NCBI GenBank assembly: GCA_021234155.1
Contig: JAJEKV010000110.1
Coordinates: 1,328,338 to 1,392,337, forward strand
Direction: 5' to 3'
DNA from: Isoetes taiwanensis
Taxonomy: Eukaryota; Streptophyta; Lycopodiopsida; Isoetales; Isoetaceae
Length of the DNA stretch: 64,000 nucleotides
In this document: piece after piece, positions 22,512 to 32,213 of the stretch
How positions within the stretch are numbered: position 1 is the first letter of the stretch
Layout: every line of letters starts with the position of its first letter
The notes under the pieces: model-generated
Databases searched by the model: none
Told to the model about the DNA's origin: nothing
What the model saw: only the letters and a program-made list of their open reading frames with translations
Made by a program: the position numbers and the translations under genes

Positions 22512-24497
22512 AACCCCTGTTATAATGCTAGATATTGCTGCACTTGGGAGTTTATTCTGAATGAGTACTGCAGTTCTCAAAGTTTCTTCCCATAGGTAAT
22601 TTGGTAACCCACTATGTTTGATCATGGACCTAACTGCATCAAGAAGAGTTCTATTTTTTCTTTCTGCCACTCCATTTTGTTGGGGCCTATACCTACTAGT
22701 CAGTTGTCTTTTAATGCCATTGGCAATGCAGAATAATTTGAATTTTGATGACAAATATTCTCCTCCTCTGTCTGATCTGATGCACTTGAGTTTTTGACCT
22801 GTCTCCCTTTCCATTTTTGTTACATACTGCTTGAAGGCTTGCAGGGCTTGTGATTTTCTTTCCAAGCCTACATCCTTCACAGATAAATCCTTCTGATTTT
22901 ATCTCCTTGCATATTATCCAACCTTTCGTTGCCAGGAATTTCAGATTGTTGCAGTGAGTATAAGCCAACCTATTTGTTTTTCCCAGCCTACATCCTTCAC
23001 AGTTAAATCCTCCTGATTTTATCTCCTTGCATATTATCCACCCTTTCTTTGCCAGGAATTTCAGATTGTTGCAGTGAGTATGAGCCAACCTATTGTGCCA
23101 TAATTCTGCTTCTGACATTTTAATGAAATTTATGCTATTTGAAACAGCATTTCCCATTTGAAATAAATTCCCAACTCTTTTTGCATAGAACTTCAATTTA
23201 TTGTCAAGATAAATATTACACCCTTCTGAATCAAAGTGTATTTTATATCCCAAATCGACAAGCTGGCTAACTGAGATCAAGTTTTTAATGAGTGTTGGAA
23301 CACATAGAACATTTTCTATGTCCATAATATTTCCATCTAAATCTAATAATTGCAGTAGACCAGTTCCTTTAGCATGTTGCACTTCCCCATTTCCTACTTG
23401 AATTTTGTTCATCCTGGCTATGCTGACATCCTTGAGTAGATCAGTAGATTGAACTACTGATCTTTCAGCTCCACTATCAACTACAACAATTTTTGAAACT
23501 TTGTTAGCTCCAGCATTTTCATTTGAGTTGATCAGCATTTTACTTACCTCATTTTCATCATCTGTTTCAAGCTTAGAGTCTCCCTCAGTTTCCTTTGCAA
23601 TGTGTACACCAGTAGGTCTTCTTCCGCCTCGTCCTCTGGTTGCAAAAGGTCTCCCACCTCTGGTTTCTTTTGTTTTGCCTCTGTCTTTAGGAGATGGACA
23701 TTTTGAAGCTATATGCCCCTTTCCTCCACAGTTAAAGCAGTTAACTTCATTTTTCACAAGCTTTATAGTAACATGTCTCATGACAGTAATAGCATGTTCC
23801 TTTGTTCTTTTTTCCTGCAAATAGGATTTCAGAAGATTCTTCTCCTTCCCTAGTCATTTTCCTTTGCTCATATTCAGTTTTGAGAATTAGTCATATTTCT
23901 AATAAATAGGGCCAATTGATCATTATCCTTGATTGCCCTAGAAATTTGAAGAACTTGGCTTGTATCTGATACATGTACTCCAGCTCCAGACAAATCAGCA
24001 ATGATATTGTCAAAATTATTGAAGAATTCAGATACATCTCCATCTATGTGTAGCTTTAGCCCTCTTAATTCATTCTCTAGAAAGTCTATCTGAGATGAAC
24101 TCTTTTGTTCATATTGCTTTAGCAAAAACAGCCACATCTGCCTAGGTGTTTTATCTCTTAATTTTAATCTGATAGTGGGACTTACCTTGCATGAGATAAT
24201 CCCTTGTGCCTCTTTGATCTTTGCATATCCAGTTCTTCCAGTAGCAGCACTCTGAATAATGGTGGTTCCTTCTCATGTACTTGCATTCCCAGTGTTAGCA
24301 TTAACTGAACTTTCTGATACAGACCTTACTGTTGTGTTGTTTTCCATAATAACTTCAACACCTTCTGGATCTACAAAATCCCACAAATCTTCAACTTCAA
24401 GAATATGTTTAATGGAGTCTTTCCAGACTTGGAAGCCAGCTCCACCCTTGAATACCTCCACACTGCTTAGCAAAGTTGCTCCAAACCTGCTTGACAT
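22512..24497 (-). pseudogene. Ty1/copia gag-protease-integrase, broken
   Basis: The minus strand starts at MSSRFGATLLSS (ATG at 24497) with gag FQVWKDSIKHIL and an in-frame stop near 24273. Gag continues (MWLFLLKQYEQKS, FNNFDNIIADL) to 23874. A frameshift follows, then the CCHC knuckle CFNCGGKGHIASKC, protease VVDSGAERSVV and the integrase HHCC region (LWHNRLAHTHCNN, NCEGCRLGK). The core keeps IRSDRGGEYLSSKF (second Asp) and PQQNGVAERKNRT (Glu). The segment with the first catalytic Asp is missing and the zinc region is duplicated. Copia proteins package, mature and integrate the element cDNA. This copy cannot be autonomous. Confidence 0.9.
22866..23110 (-). repeat. Tandem duplication of the integrase zinc-binding segment
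   Basis: Two adjacent copies of about 120 bp encode HTHCNNLKFLAKKGWIICKE...CEGCRLGK and the near-identical YTHCNNLKFLATKGWIICKE...CEGCRLGK. The integrase then jumps directly to KSQALQAFKQYV. A duplication and a deletion therefore lie side by side. Confidence 0.85.
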
Positions 24498-24529
24498 CTT
24501 GATAGAAGAATTATCAAGCACAACCACAA

Positions 24530-24541
24530 GCTCTGATACCA
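24530..24541 (-). other. Copia primer-binding site (initiator Met tRNA)
   Basis: The minus strand reads TGGTATCAGAGC, the standard plant LTR-retrotransposon site for the 3' end of initiator tRNA-Met. It lies 2 nt inside the LTR edge and about 30 bp before the gag start. Confidence 0.9.
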
Positions 24542-24543
24542 AA

Positions 24544-24934
24544 TGATGGATTTAAAACAAAGCACACTAGATTCAATTGTTTGCCTACTCAAACAATGCA
24601 ACTTAATATCAATTGTTCAATCAAAGCCCTACTCTGTCATCAATTGCTCAATCTTATTTCTTAATCTGGCTGGAGTTTTTGGTTGCTTGTTTCAGGTCCT
24701 GTGTTGGATGGGGTCGAGACTCCTCCCTCTCTATTGAAGTCATCTTTAACTTATAAGTTATTTTTTAAAGATCACAAAATTTTGAAACTTGACTGGCATC
24801 ACATATGTTGAGCAACACTTATCGTATTTCTGCTACATTATTTTGGTGATAGACCTTGCTAAAATGTATTCTGCGGCTATAAGCAGAATCATGTACTGTT
24901 TTTCTTGATTAATGGAAAAATCAACTCTTACTCT

Positions 24935-24975
<41 letters not shown>

Positions 24976-24988
24976 TTCAATCAAAGCC
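24544..24988 (-). mobile_element. Copia 5' LTR (interrupted; outer end not resolved)
   Basis: The LTR edge TG/CA is placed at 24544, next to the primer-binding site. The LTR is split by a LINE (24629-24970) and continues beyond 24988 to an end I cannot fix. No matching 3' LTR is visible below 17665, so the element is truncated there. Confidence 0.6.
24629..24970 (+). mobile_element. 5'-truncated LINE with A37 tail and 18-bp target duplication
   Basis: AATTGTTCAATCAAAGCC occurs at 24611-24628 and again at 24971-24988, directly after a run of 37 A's (24936-24972, overlapping the duplication by two bases). The insert is 342 bp of 3' UTR without coding. It is a textbook target-primed insertion into the copia LTR. 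The long clean poly(A) suggests it is young. Confidence 0.9.
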
Positions 24989-25702
24989 ATAGATAATCCT
25001 TAGATAATTTCTATAGGATTTTCTCAACCAACCATTGAAATTATAATAAATAACACTGTAGCAATGGTTATTGACCGCAACACTGTAGCAAGTCTAACCA
25101 ATATTCATTCTGCAAAAAAATGTATCAGATTAGTCCTTATGCACTCTAATTTGCATAAACATGCTCGTTAATTTATTTTCGATCACTGTACAATTATATA
25201 CAGGATTGATTCGTCGGTCTAGCCAAGCAAATCGGCCGACCTTGGGCTATAAGGATTCAAATAGAAAATGGCTCCATTTCGGTAGCCTAAATCCCTGGAA
25301 CCATTGACCTTAATATTTCAATGTCAATTATTCCTCTTATGGGATATTGACTACGAGCAATGGTCCCTTTAGGCATATATACATGTACACTATATGTATG
25401 ATGATGGAGATAATAAACATACCTCAACTTCAATGTTTGAGATCTGATATAGTGTGTAACTGTAGAAAAAATATGATGAACATCGTCTGTATATTTAACA
25501 ATAATAGTCGCATAGCTTTGCCTCAACCGTATAGTTTTTTGCCATGTACCAGTCCTCCGTGCTTGTATCATAGCAATGCTTCCCTTTTCACGATCGATCG
25601 TCCTCGATCGCCATTGAATCTGGAAGAAAATCATTACACTTTCCATTTCAAAGTTGATCATTGATCAGCTTCTATTCTATTCTATTCTATTCTATTCTAT
25701 TC
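24989..25702. other. Unassigned, ending in (TATTC)n
   Basis: It begins with the rest of the copia LTR. Overlapping open frames at 25287-25664 on both strands show no known domain. A (TATTC)n microsatellite at about 25673-25702 resembles the LINE tail at 26021-26043. Confidence 0.45.
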
Positions 25703-27155
25703 TTCCCTTCTCAGGATTAACCTTATACTACTGAGAATATTTTTTTCTGATCCTTGAAGGCAATTCCCACGCTTGGATAAGAAAAATTCCCATTCTAGTC
25801 CAAGTAGGTGTCCCTCACTTGAACAAGAATGACCTTCTCATCCTCCAAGTAAAAGTCTTTACTTGAACAAGAGAATAAATTCTTTCTGATCCTCCCAGTG
25901 AATGTCACCATTCTTCCCTTGAAAACCTTTCGAGGCAGGGGTTTTTTAATCCTAGTAGTAATGATTGTACTAGCCCATTGTATGGGTCCCATGACCTATT
26001 GGTCTTCGTGGACGTTAAAAAAACTATTCTATTCTATTCTATTCCCTTCCATTAGGAAGTTACTTAATTATTTGAACATATAGGTCTTTAAAAAGAATAA
26101 ACTTTATCTTATTCAAATAATTAAGCACATAGACTTAGGCAATCTCAGGCATTCAAAAACTTAAAGTAATTCCGTAATAATGTGTATCACATATGTACAG
26201 ACACGTGTAACAACTCGTGGCTTGTTGAAATGATGAAGCTGTAAAGAGAAATTAAATTAAAGATATGATAAGTAGCAGAAATAACTTCTTCTTTGGTAGT
26301 CGATATAGAGGATAAGGCTTTGGCTTTGGGTTCTAGATCCAGTCAACATTAACCAGTTTTTTTATTATGAGACTAATCCATTATTTATTCCCCTTTGCTA
26401 ATGAAGCGATCGCAAAATATAGAAGACACCAACTCCTAGAACTGGCTCCTTTACCCAATTGAGACTTGCTTACAATCGAAGACAACCAGTAATAGATGAT
26501 GTAGTAATTTTAAGCATGGAGAATACTTACAGTGAGATAGTAGGAGCATGAGCTTATGAAAGCTAGTGTTGACTGGAGCCAAACCCAAGGCCAAAGCCTT
26601 AGCTTCCACATACTACCTAAAAAGAAGCTGTTGCTGCTACTTATCACATCTTTAATTTGATTTCTCCGTTCGGCTTACTCCTTTCGACAACCACAAGCCA
26701 CCAGCTGCTATATGGATCTGTAAGTATGTGATACGCATTATTGCGAAATTATTTTAAGTTTTTTTATGCCTGATATTGCTTGAGCTTGAAAAATTAAATA
26801 TTTGAATAGGATAAAGTTTATTCTTTTAAAAAATCTTTATGTTCAAATAATTAAGTACTTCCTAATGAAAGGGAAAATATCTTTCTTGTTCAAGTTGAAT
26901 GGTGACATTCACCTGGAGGATCATAAAGGGTTTACTTTCTTGTTCAAGTAGGGAAATCTACTTGGAGCATAAAAAAGGATTTACTTTCTTGTTCAAGTGG
27001 GGAAACCTATTTGGAGAATGCCATTCTTGTGCATGTGAGGGACACCTACTCGAAGGTTCAGAATGAAAATCTTCTTGTCCAAGTGCGGGTGTTGCCTTGA
27101 AGGACCAGCAAAATGAACATTCTCAGAGGCATAAGATCAATCCCAAGAAGAAGGA
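25703..27155. mobile_element. Fold-back element with about 600-bp inverted arms
   Basis: The left arm (about 25703-26360) is an imperfect inverted copy of the right arm (about 26555-27155). Shared blocks in order are 'ctgagaat', 'aggtgtccctcac', 'ttgaacaagaa', 'gtgaatgtcaccattc', 'cattaggaagt.acttaatt', 'aataaactttatc', 'ggctttggc.ttgggt' and 'ccagtcaaca'. The spacer of about 190 bp has no coding. Long-arm fold-back elements are usually non-autonomous DNA transposons. The left arm carries a LINE 3' fragment that the right arm lacks. Confidence 0.8.
25918..26045 (+). mobile_element. LINE 3'-end fragment inside the fold-back arm
   Basis: 'ccttgaaaacctttcg', 'ggggttttttaatcc', 'gggtcccatgacc..ttggtct' and 'gtggacgttaaaaaa', then (CTATT)n to about 26045. 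It matches the LINE end at 13106-13250 and is absent from the opposite arm. Confidence 0.75.
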
Positions 27156-27598
27156 CTAACACTTTTTCGAAGTTATTAACTTTGAAAAGGAAGATTGATG
27201 GTTTGCTTCCAGATTTTATGACAATTGAGGACGATCGATTGTGAGAAGGGAAGGATTATTATGGACAAGCATGGGGAAGTGATCCATGGTGAAAGTGCTA
27301 TGGCTAAGGCAAAGCTATGTCAATATTGTTCCCAAAGTTCTGTAGGATATGAAGGAGCCAAAGAATAATATCGAGCCTTTAACAATACTATTATCCATGC
27401 AAGAAGTTAGTTTTATTTGAAGGGGGTTGTGACCATTGTGCAAGGAAGGGAAAAAATATTAAAGAGGAACCATCGAAGCAAAGAATGGGGTCTAGATTTA
27501 AGGCAACATCAATATTAGACATTAATAAGGGGCATTAGTTTTTTTTATTGAAGGTGGACATTGAATCTAAGAAAAGGGTCTACATCTAATTTTAAAGA
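27156..27598. other. Unassigned, no gene seen
   Basis: AT-rich. No motif or coding bias that I recognise. Confidence 0.4.
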
Positions 27599-27722
27599 TA
27601 AGATAAGACAAGATGAATTTTTACGTCCATGGGAACCCAACGGGTTATGGGACGACAGATGCAAGGGCAACAACCCATCTAAAACCTGGGGACTAGGCCC
27701 CATCACCAAACACAATAACCAA
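27599..27722 (-). mobile_element. LINE 3'-end fragment, minus strand
   Basis: Read on the minus strand: 'gtcgtcccataacccgttgg', 'cccatggacgtaaaaa', then a (CTTAT)n tail ending near 27599. It is the same 3'-end family as 13106-13250. Confidence 0.65.
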
Positions 27723-27749
27723 ATATTGAAAGACTACTAAGAAGAAGAT

Positions 27750-27775
27750 AATGCTAATGCTAATGCTAATGCTAA
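27750..27775. repeat. (GCTAAT)n microsatellite
   Basis: Four consecutive GCTAAT-type units. A short open frame (27780-27977) follows, with no recognisable domain. Confidence 0.8.
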
Positions 27776-28014
27776 GGTCTTGACTATCAAAAAGGGGAAC
27801 AATGACTGCATATTAGAGAGGGACTATTTGTTGGGATCATCAACTGGCAGCCTTGTTAAACATCGGATTAGCACTGGTGACAAAGTGGTCGATAACCAAT
27901 TTATCTTGGAGGATAGAAATCTGATGTGGCAGCCCAAGATGCAAAGCGGAATAGTTGTTCTAGCCAGAAATATGTAAACCGTCTTCATGACTAACACTAA
28001 GAAGAAGAGCTTAT

Positions 28015-28520
28015 GTGGATATCTGGCAGTCCAGAATATCTAGATATATGAAAAAGAGCTCCTAAGGATTGCCAGTTTAACTAGATTCTCTTTGATCTTA
28101 TATATTCCTAAATCAGTGTATCCTTAAGTCACTTTGTATTCCCATTCCAAAGACAATGTGAAATCCCTTGATAAGAGTCATTGTGGAAAAGCAGATCAGG
28201 GATATCGTAGAGAAAATATAGTGAAATCTCAAGATAAATGTTTTCCTCTGAATGTTGTATTTATGCCTATTCAAAATATGAATTATAGTATTCATTATTT
28301 TAAAAGCCACGACAAAAGAATAATGAAAGAGATGCTTTTGCTCGAGATATAGACCAATGGGTATCACTCCCAAAGAAGCAATTTATGAAGCTTCTTGAAG
28401 TTTGATCAACTTCTTTCACTTGTGATGATCAATTGCCAATATCCACTTAAGCCAGAGTTTATAGCTTTGTCAATATAGCCTTTTGGAGGTGGATTCGGTT
28501 GGGCGGTTAAGAATTAATGA
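28015..28520 (+). repeat. Dispersed repeat, copy B
   Basis: It matches the reverse complement of 5530-5850 in two blocks (about 28015-28195 and 28435-28520). The blocks are separated by about 240 bp that copy A lacks. Confidence 0.65.
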
Positions 28521-29344
28521 TCCAGACTGTCAATTCTAGTTTATGAACTGATTTTATTTGTTCAAGTGTCTAAATTTCAACAATCGTATCAACATGACCT
28601 TTTTTTATATCAAGCCATTTCATAATATGGCAGGCACATATTTAGAACCTCCACACAATCTAATACTAAGGTGTGTCCCCAGAGATCAAGGTGCAGACAT
28701 TCTAGCTGTTTTGATGCCCTTTTTGTTTTCTCCATTTTGTATGGTTTTCTCTTAAGCTTACCTAGTAGACTGCCTTCGTAATAACATGAGGTTTAGAAAT
28801 CTTTGGTAGACCTATAACCAAATCATGAGAGTGCTTCTGTTTGAGCAAAGAAAATTTGACGTGGTCTAATCTTCATGCCATGCCTTTGCCTTTTCCACTT
28901 CGTTATGAGGGTTGTACTTGAAGTAGAAGACCAGTTGAGCTGATAGATATTTCCAACTCGACCCCTTTTGGCAATTATCTCCTCCTTTTTATTTTTCGCT
29001 ATGCACTTGCCATTTCCAAAGTTTATGAGAAAACATGCTTCATGCGTCTTTGAAATTGAAAGCAGATTTCAAGGTCTGGGACATGATATTTTTCATATTA
29101 AGCATGCTTTGTGGCAACTTCAGGCTAATATCACCAACTCCTGCACTGTTAAGTTCTCTCTTACCTATTCTTACTTTTCTCTCTATAAATGACAAGCAAA
29201 TCCCTTTGGCTGGTCATGTGGTCGCTTGCAGTCGAGTCTAAATACTAGATTCTTGTAAGTATATACGATACCATGAAGCATGAGGCATGATGGCATCTTT
29301 ACATCTCCATGTAATATAAGTCATCATGATTTGTAGCTGTTGCC
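28521..29344. other. Unassigned, AT-rich
   Basis: Only short open frames in the stretch, and I recognise none of them. Confidence 0.4.
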
Positions 29345-29551
29345 TGGATTCAGGCAACAAAGTCCACCGTACTCACATTTTTTGGGCATGTAGGTTTTTC
29401 CAGGTTATTTGGAGCTAAAGATGTTGGTGATGTTTGGAGTATTCTTTTCGGATATTTGAAGGCCCGGCGAGTTGGATCACCTCATGAGTTGTCCAGGGCA
29501 TCTTCATGGCTGTGGGGGAGCTACTACAACGCAGTATAAATGCATGATATC
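29345..29551 (+). other. Orphan open stretch, about 62 codons
   Basis: Without a Met start, one frame encodes FFGHVGFSRLFGAKDVGD, VWSILFGYLKARRVGSPHEL and SRASSWLWGSYYNAV before a stop. The residue mix looks protein-like. A poly(A)-like run follows at 29649-29657. It could be the C-terminal tail of a 5'-truncated LINE or an exon. Not identified. Confidence 0.3.
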
Positions 29552-31020
29552 AGAAGGAAAAGGAAAACTTATATATTAACTTGGGCTCTTAGTTCCTAGC
29601 CATTTTTATTCTGTAATTCAAGTTGTTAAAATGCTATAGACTATTGAGGAAAAAAAAAGGGAAAAATGGACGAAAATGCCAAAAAAAAAACAGTTAGGTT
29701 AATCAGGGTGGTTGGTTGGAGCTCCAAATTGATTTGTTGCCAAATTTGTGGAGGGAATCGGCACCTGTAATTATGAGTTGCCAGGTATGGTTTTGTTTGC
29801 AAGTGTTTTTCAAGAAGCATAAGAACGTAGGGGCACTCAGCTGTCAGGGGAACGGAATTGAGAAAGGCTTCGTTTCCATCAAAGTATTCTTCAAAATCCG
29901 GATTATTGACCTGTTACTTTTTCTATTTTGTTCAATTCAAGCAGTATAGATTCATATGTAAATCGATATGTTCTTGCTGGTCTAGAGTCTCCTTCGAATT
30001 CATTCAGGGAGGCCATTTCGATTTCTTTTGTCCCTTTTCAAGAATTGCAAAAATCAAAATTTCGTCCGATTGTTTTTCGTTGTTTCCATACACCATTGCA
30101 TTTTTTTTTTCCTTTATACCATTGCAAGGGATTCTTCCTATCATCGAAACATTGTTCTTCCATGACCCATTTCTCTCCTTTGAAAAAGAAGGAGAGAACT
30201 TGGATCTTTGGTCTGTGTACACTCTGCTACAATATCTTCTATATTTGAACAGAAAGATTCATATGCTAGATCATTCTCCTTTTCGCCAGTAAATATAGGG
30301 TGGAATACATTGTCCTTCCAGATCCATTTCTCTTCTTTGAAAAAGAGGTGGAGAACTTGGATCTTTTGTGTATCCTACAAGAAAAACAAAAGCTTCTCAT
30401 ATCTGAATGCAAAAAACAATCTTTCCCTAGATCATTTTTTGCCATCAACAAAAGGATTAAGCTTGGGACAATACATCACGTTTTGCAGTTCTTTCTCTTG
30501 AAATAGAGAGAAGGAAGCTTGCCTTTGTCCCAAATCTTTGTTCTGAAGGGTGGAACTAGGCCCTTAAGACTAGTTCTGGAGGTTCTGTACCAAGGAAGAA
30601 TAGTTGCCTCAATAGAGCCAGAAATTGAGGCAACAGTAGCATGTGAAGCAAAAATGAGATTATGGTAATGAGCTTACCATAATTGCTTGTTGTAGGGTCT
30701 ATTCATGCAAAATGCTTTTCCAGCTGATGTGACCAAATCATCGTTTGATTCCGGATTTTCTTCATCTGAGGAACTACTTTTGATCGCATGTTCTATGCTG
30801 TCATTCTGCATAGAGGAAGATTTTATCTGAGGTGATGTATGGATCTCCCAGGCTTGGAGGTCCAACGACGGCAGTTTTGAACGGAAGAAGAGCTTGGGCT
30901 GTAGACAGCCAAAATGGAGAATAAATGGTAGGCAGGGTTTTGGTTCAGACCAAAGCCCGAAGCAGTCTTCAAAAACTATTCTAGTCATGGTATAGTCATA
31001 ACATCTATACATCTTTGCTA
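29552..31020. other. Unassigned, with internal repeats
   Basis: Open frames on the plus strand (29716-30500) are low-complexity and Phe-rich. A minus-strand frame at 30674-31012 ends in an acidic, Ser-rich KSSSSDEENPESNDD and could be an exon. I recognise no family. Confidence 0.35.
30140..30435. repeat. Tandem duplication of about 150 bp
   Basis: 'acattgttcttccatgaccc' at 30150 and 'acattgtccttccagatcc' near 30307 both continue 'atttctc.tctttgaaaaag' and 'gagaacttggatcttt'. Confidence 0.75.
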
Positions 31021-32031
31021 AATCATGTCTGATCTAATTATACATCCTTTGACGACAGTGAAAAAACAGTTTTAAAAGACCGGGATCTCACAAATTTCAT
31101 GTTCTGCCATCAATGTTGATAGAAGCCTGCGAATTGAAAATCTACAGAACAATACATGGGGTTAGAAGACTAGCTAGATTTATAAGATCCTGGTCTCACA
31201 TGGTTATCTCAATAGATTATGTGTATTTCAGAGTCTATGAGTGGTGCCAATACTCCAAATGCATGGCACCTATATGAAGGTTGAAACTTAATGTATCTGT
31301 CTGCACTGCCTCCCTTCCATCAAAATTACTTTATGGCTTCCGAAACTGGTTGAGGTGCAGGGCCTCATCTGGTTGAGGTGAAGCTGAACCTTGAGCAGAT
31401 ATGTCTATAACTTGCCACTGGCTGAGCATGAACTAGGTAGAAAGATATTCCATGATTTCACATCTATTTCTCAGATACTTCTACTTTTTTCAAATCTGAG
31501 TAGTTGCCATACATATTTGCGAGTGCATTTCCAACAAGATTACAAATTAAACGGGAGTGTTGCATAACTCCCGTTTCAAAGATTCCCTTTCAGAAAACAC
31601 CATGCTCTTAAAATTGGCATTTTTTAGATAAACTTGAGAATTTTAAAAGGTTCAGTTTTTTTTCCCCCCTCATTTTGGCTCCTTATTAAGTGACAAGTTT
31701 ATTTTTGCAAAGAAACACCCTTGAAAATGGCAAAATCTAGACATGGATACAAAATTTTTCAAAGCGAAATATCAAAAACATCAAAATGGAGAAGAAAAAT
31801 AATAATTATTTCTTTAAATTTTTTAAGTACATCAATTTGGCACCCTCAAAATTTGTTGCGCATCGAACAATACACTCGTCAACCACTACAACTGGGTATC
31901 TATCCCAAGTATCCACGTTTAGTTATTCCATCAAACATGTTTGACGTTCTAGTGGCTGAAAAAAAACAAGAAGATAATCAAGTAACTAAATGAACAGTAG
32001 GACACATAAAACAAAAAATATAACAACAAAA
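31021..32031. other. Unassigned, no gene seen
   Basis: A 90-codon plus-strand frame at 31721-31993 is Lys-rich and unrecognised. I see no other structure. Confidence 0.4.
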
Positions 32032-32213
32032 GTGTATTCTGGAATACACTTTGCTTTTCTTAAAGACAAACGTGTATTCCAGAATACACTTTGGATTTTC
32101 AGAGAAGGCAAAATGTATTCCGGAATACACTTTTGATTTCCTGAGAAAGCAAATGTGTATTCTCGAATACACCTTTGCTTTCTAAGAAATCAAGCACGTA
32201 TTCCGGAATCAAA
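32032..32213. repeat. Array of palindromes with about 41-bp period
   Basis: Five copies of GTGTATTCYRGAATACAC-like palindromes start at 32032, 32072, 32113, 32155 and about 32196; the last is partial. The spacers are themselves partly dyad-symmetric, of the form TTTGCTTTCT-AGAAA-CAA, so two palindromes alternate about every 20 bp. Copies 1 to 4 keep perfect or near-perfect 8-bp arms. Further single palindromes occur near 34815-34850 and 35088-35124. Confidence 0.85.

Noticed and set aside
25287-25664. Organelle-derived or host gene in overlapping frames on both strands
   Set aside because: The peptides show no motif I can match, and the two frames overlap each other without coding preference.
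32032-32213. CRISPR-like array
   Set aside because: The repeats are palindromic and evenly spaced, but the spacers are also repeated and the context is a plant nuclear genome.
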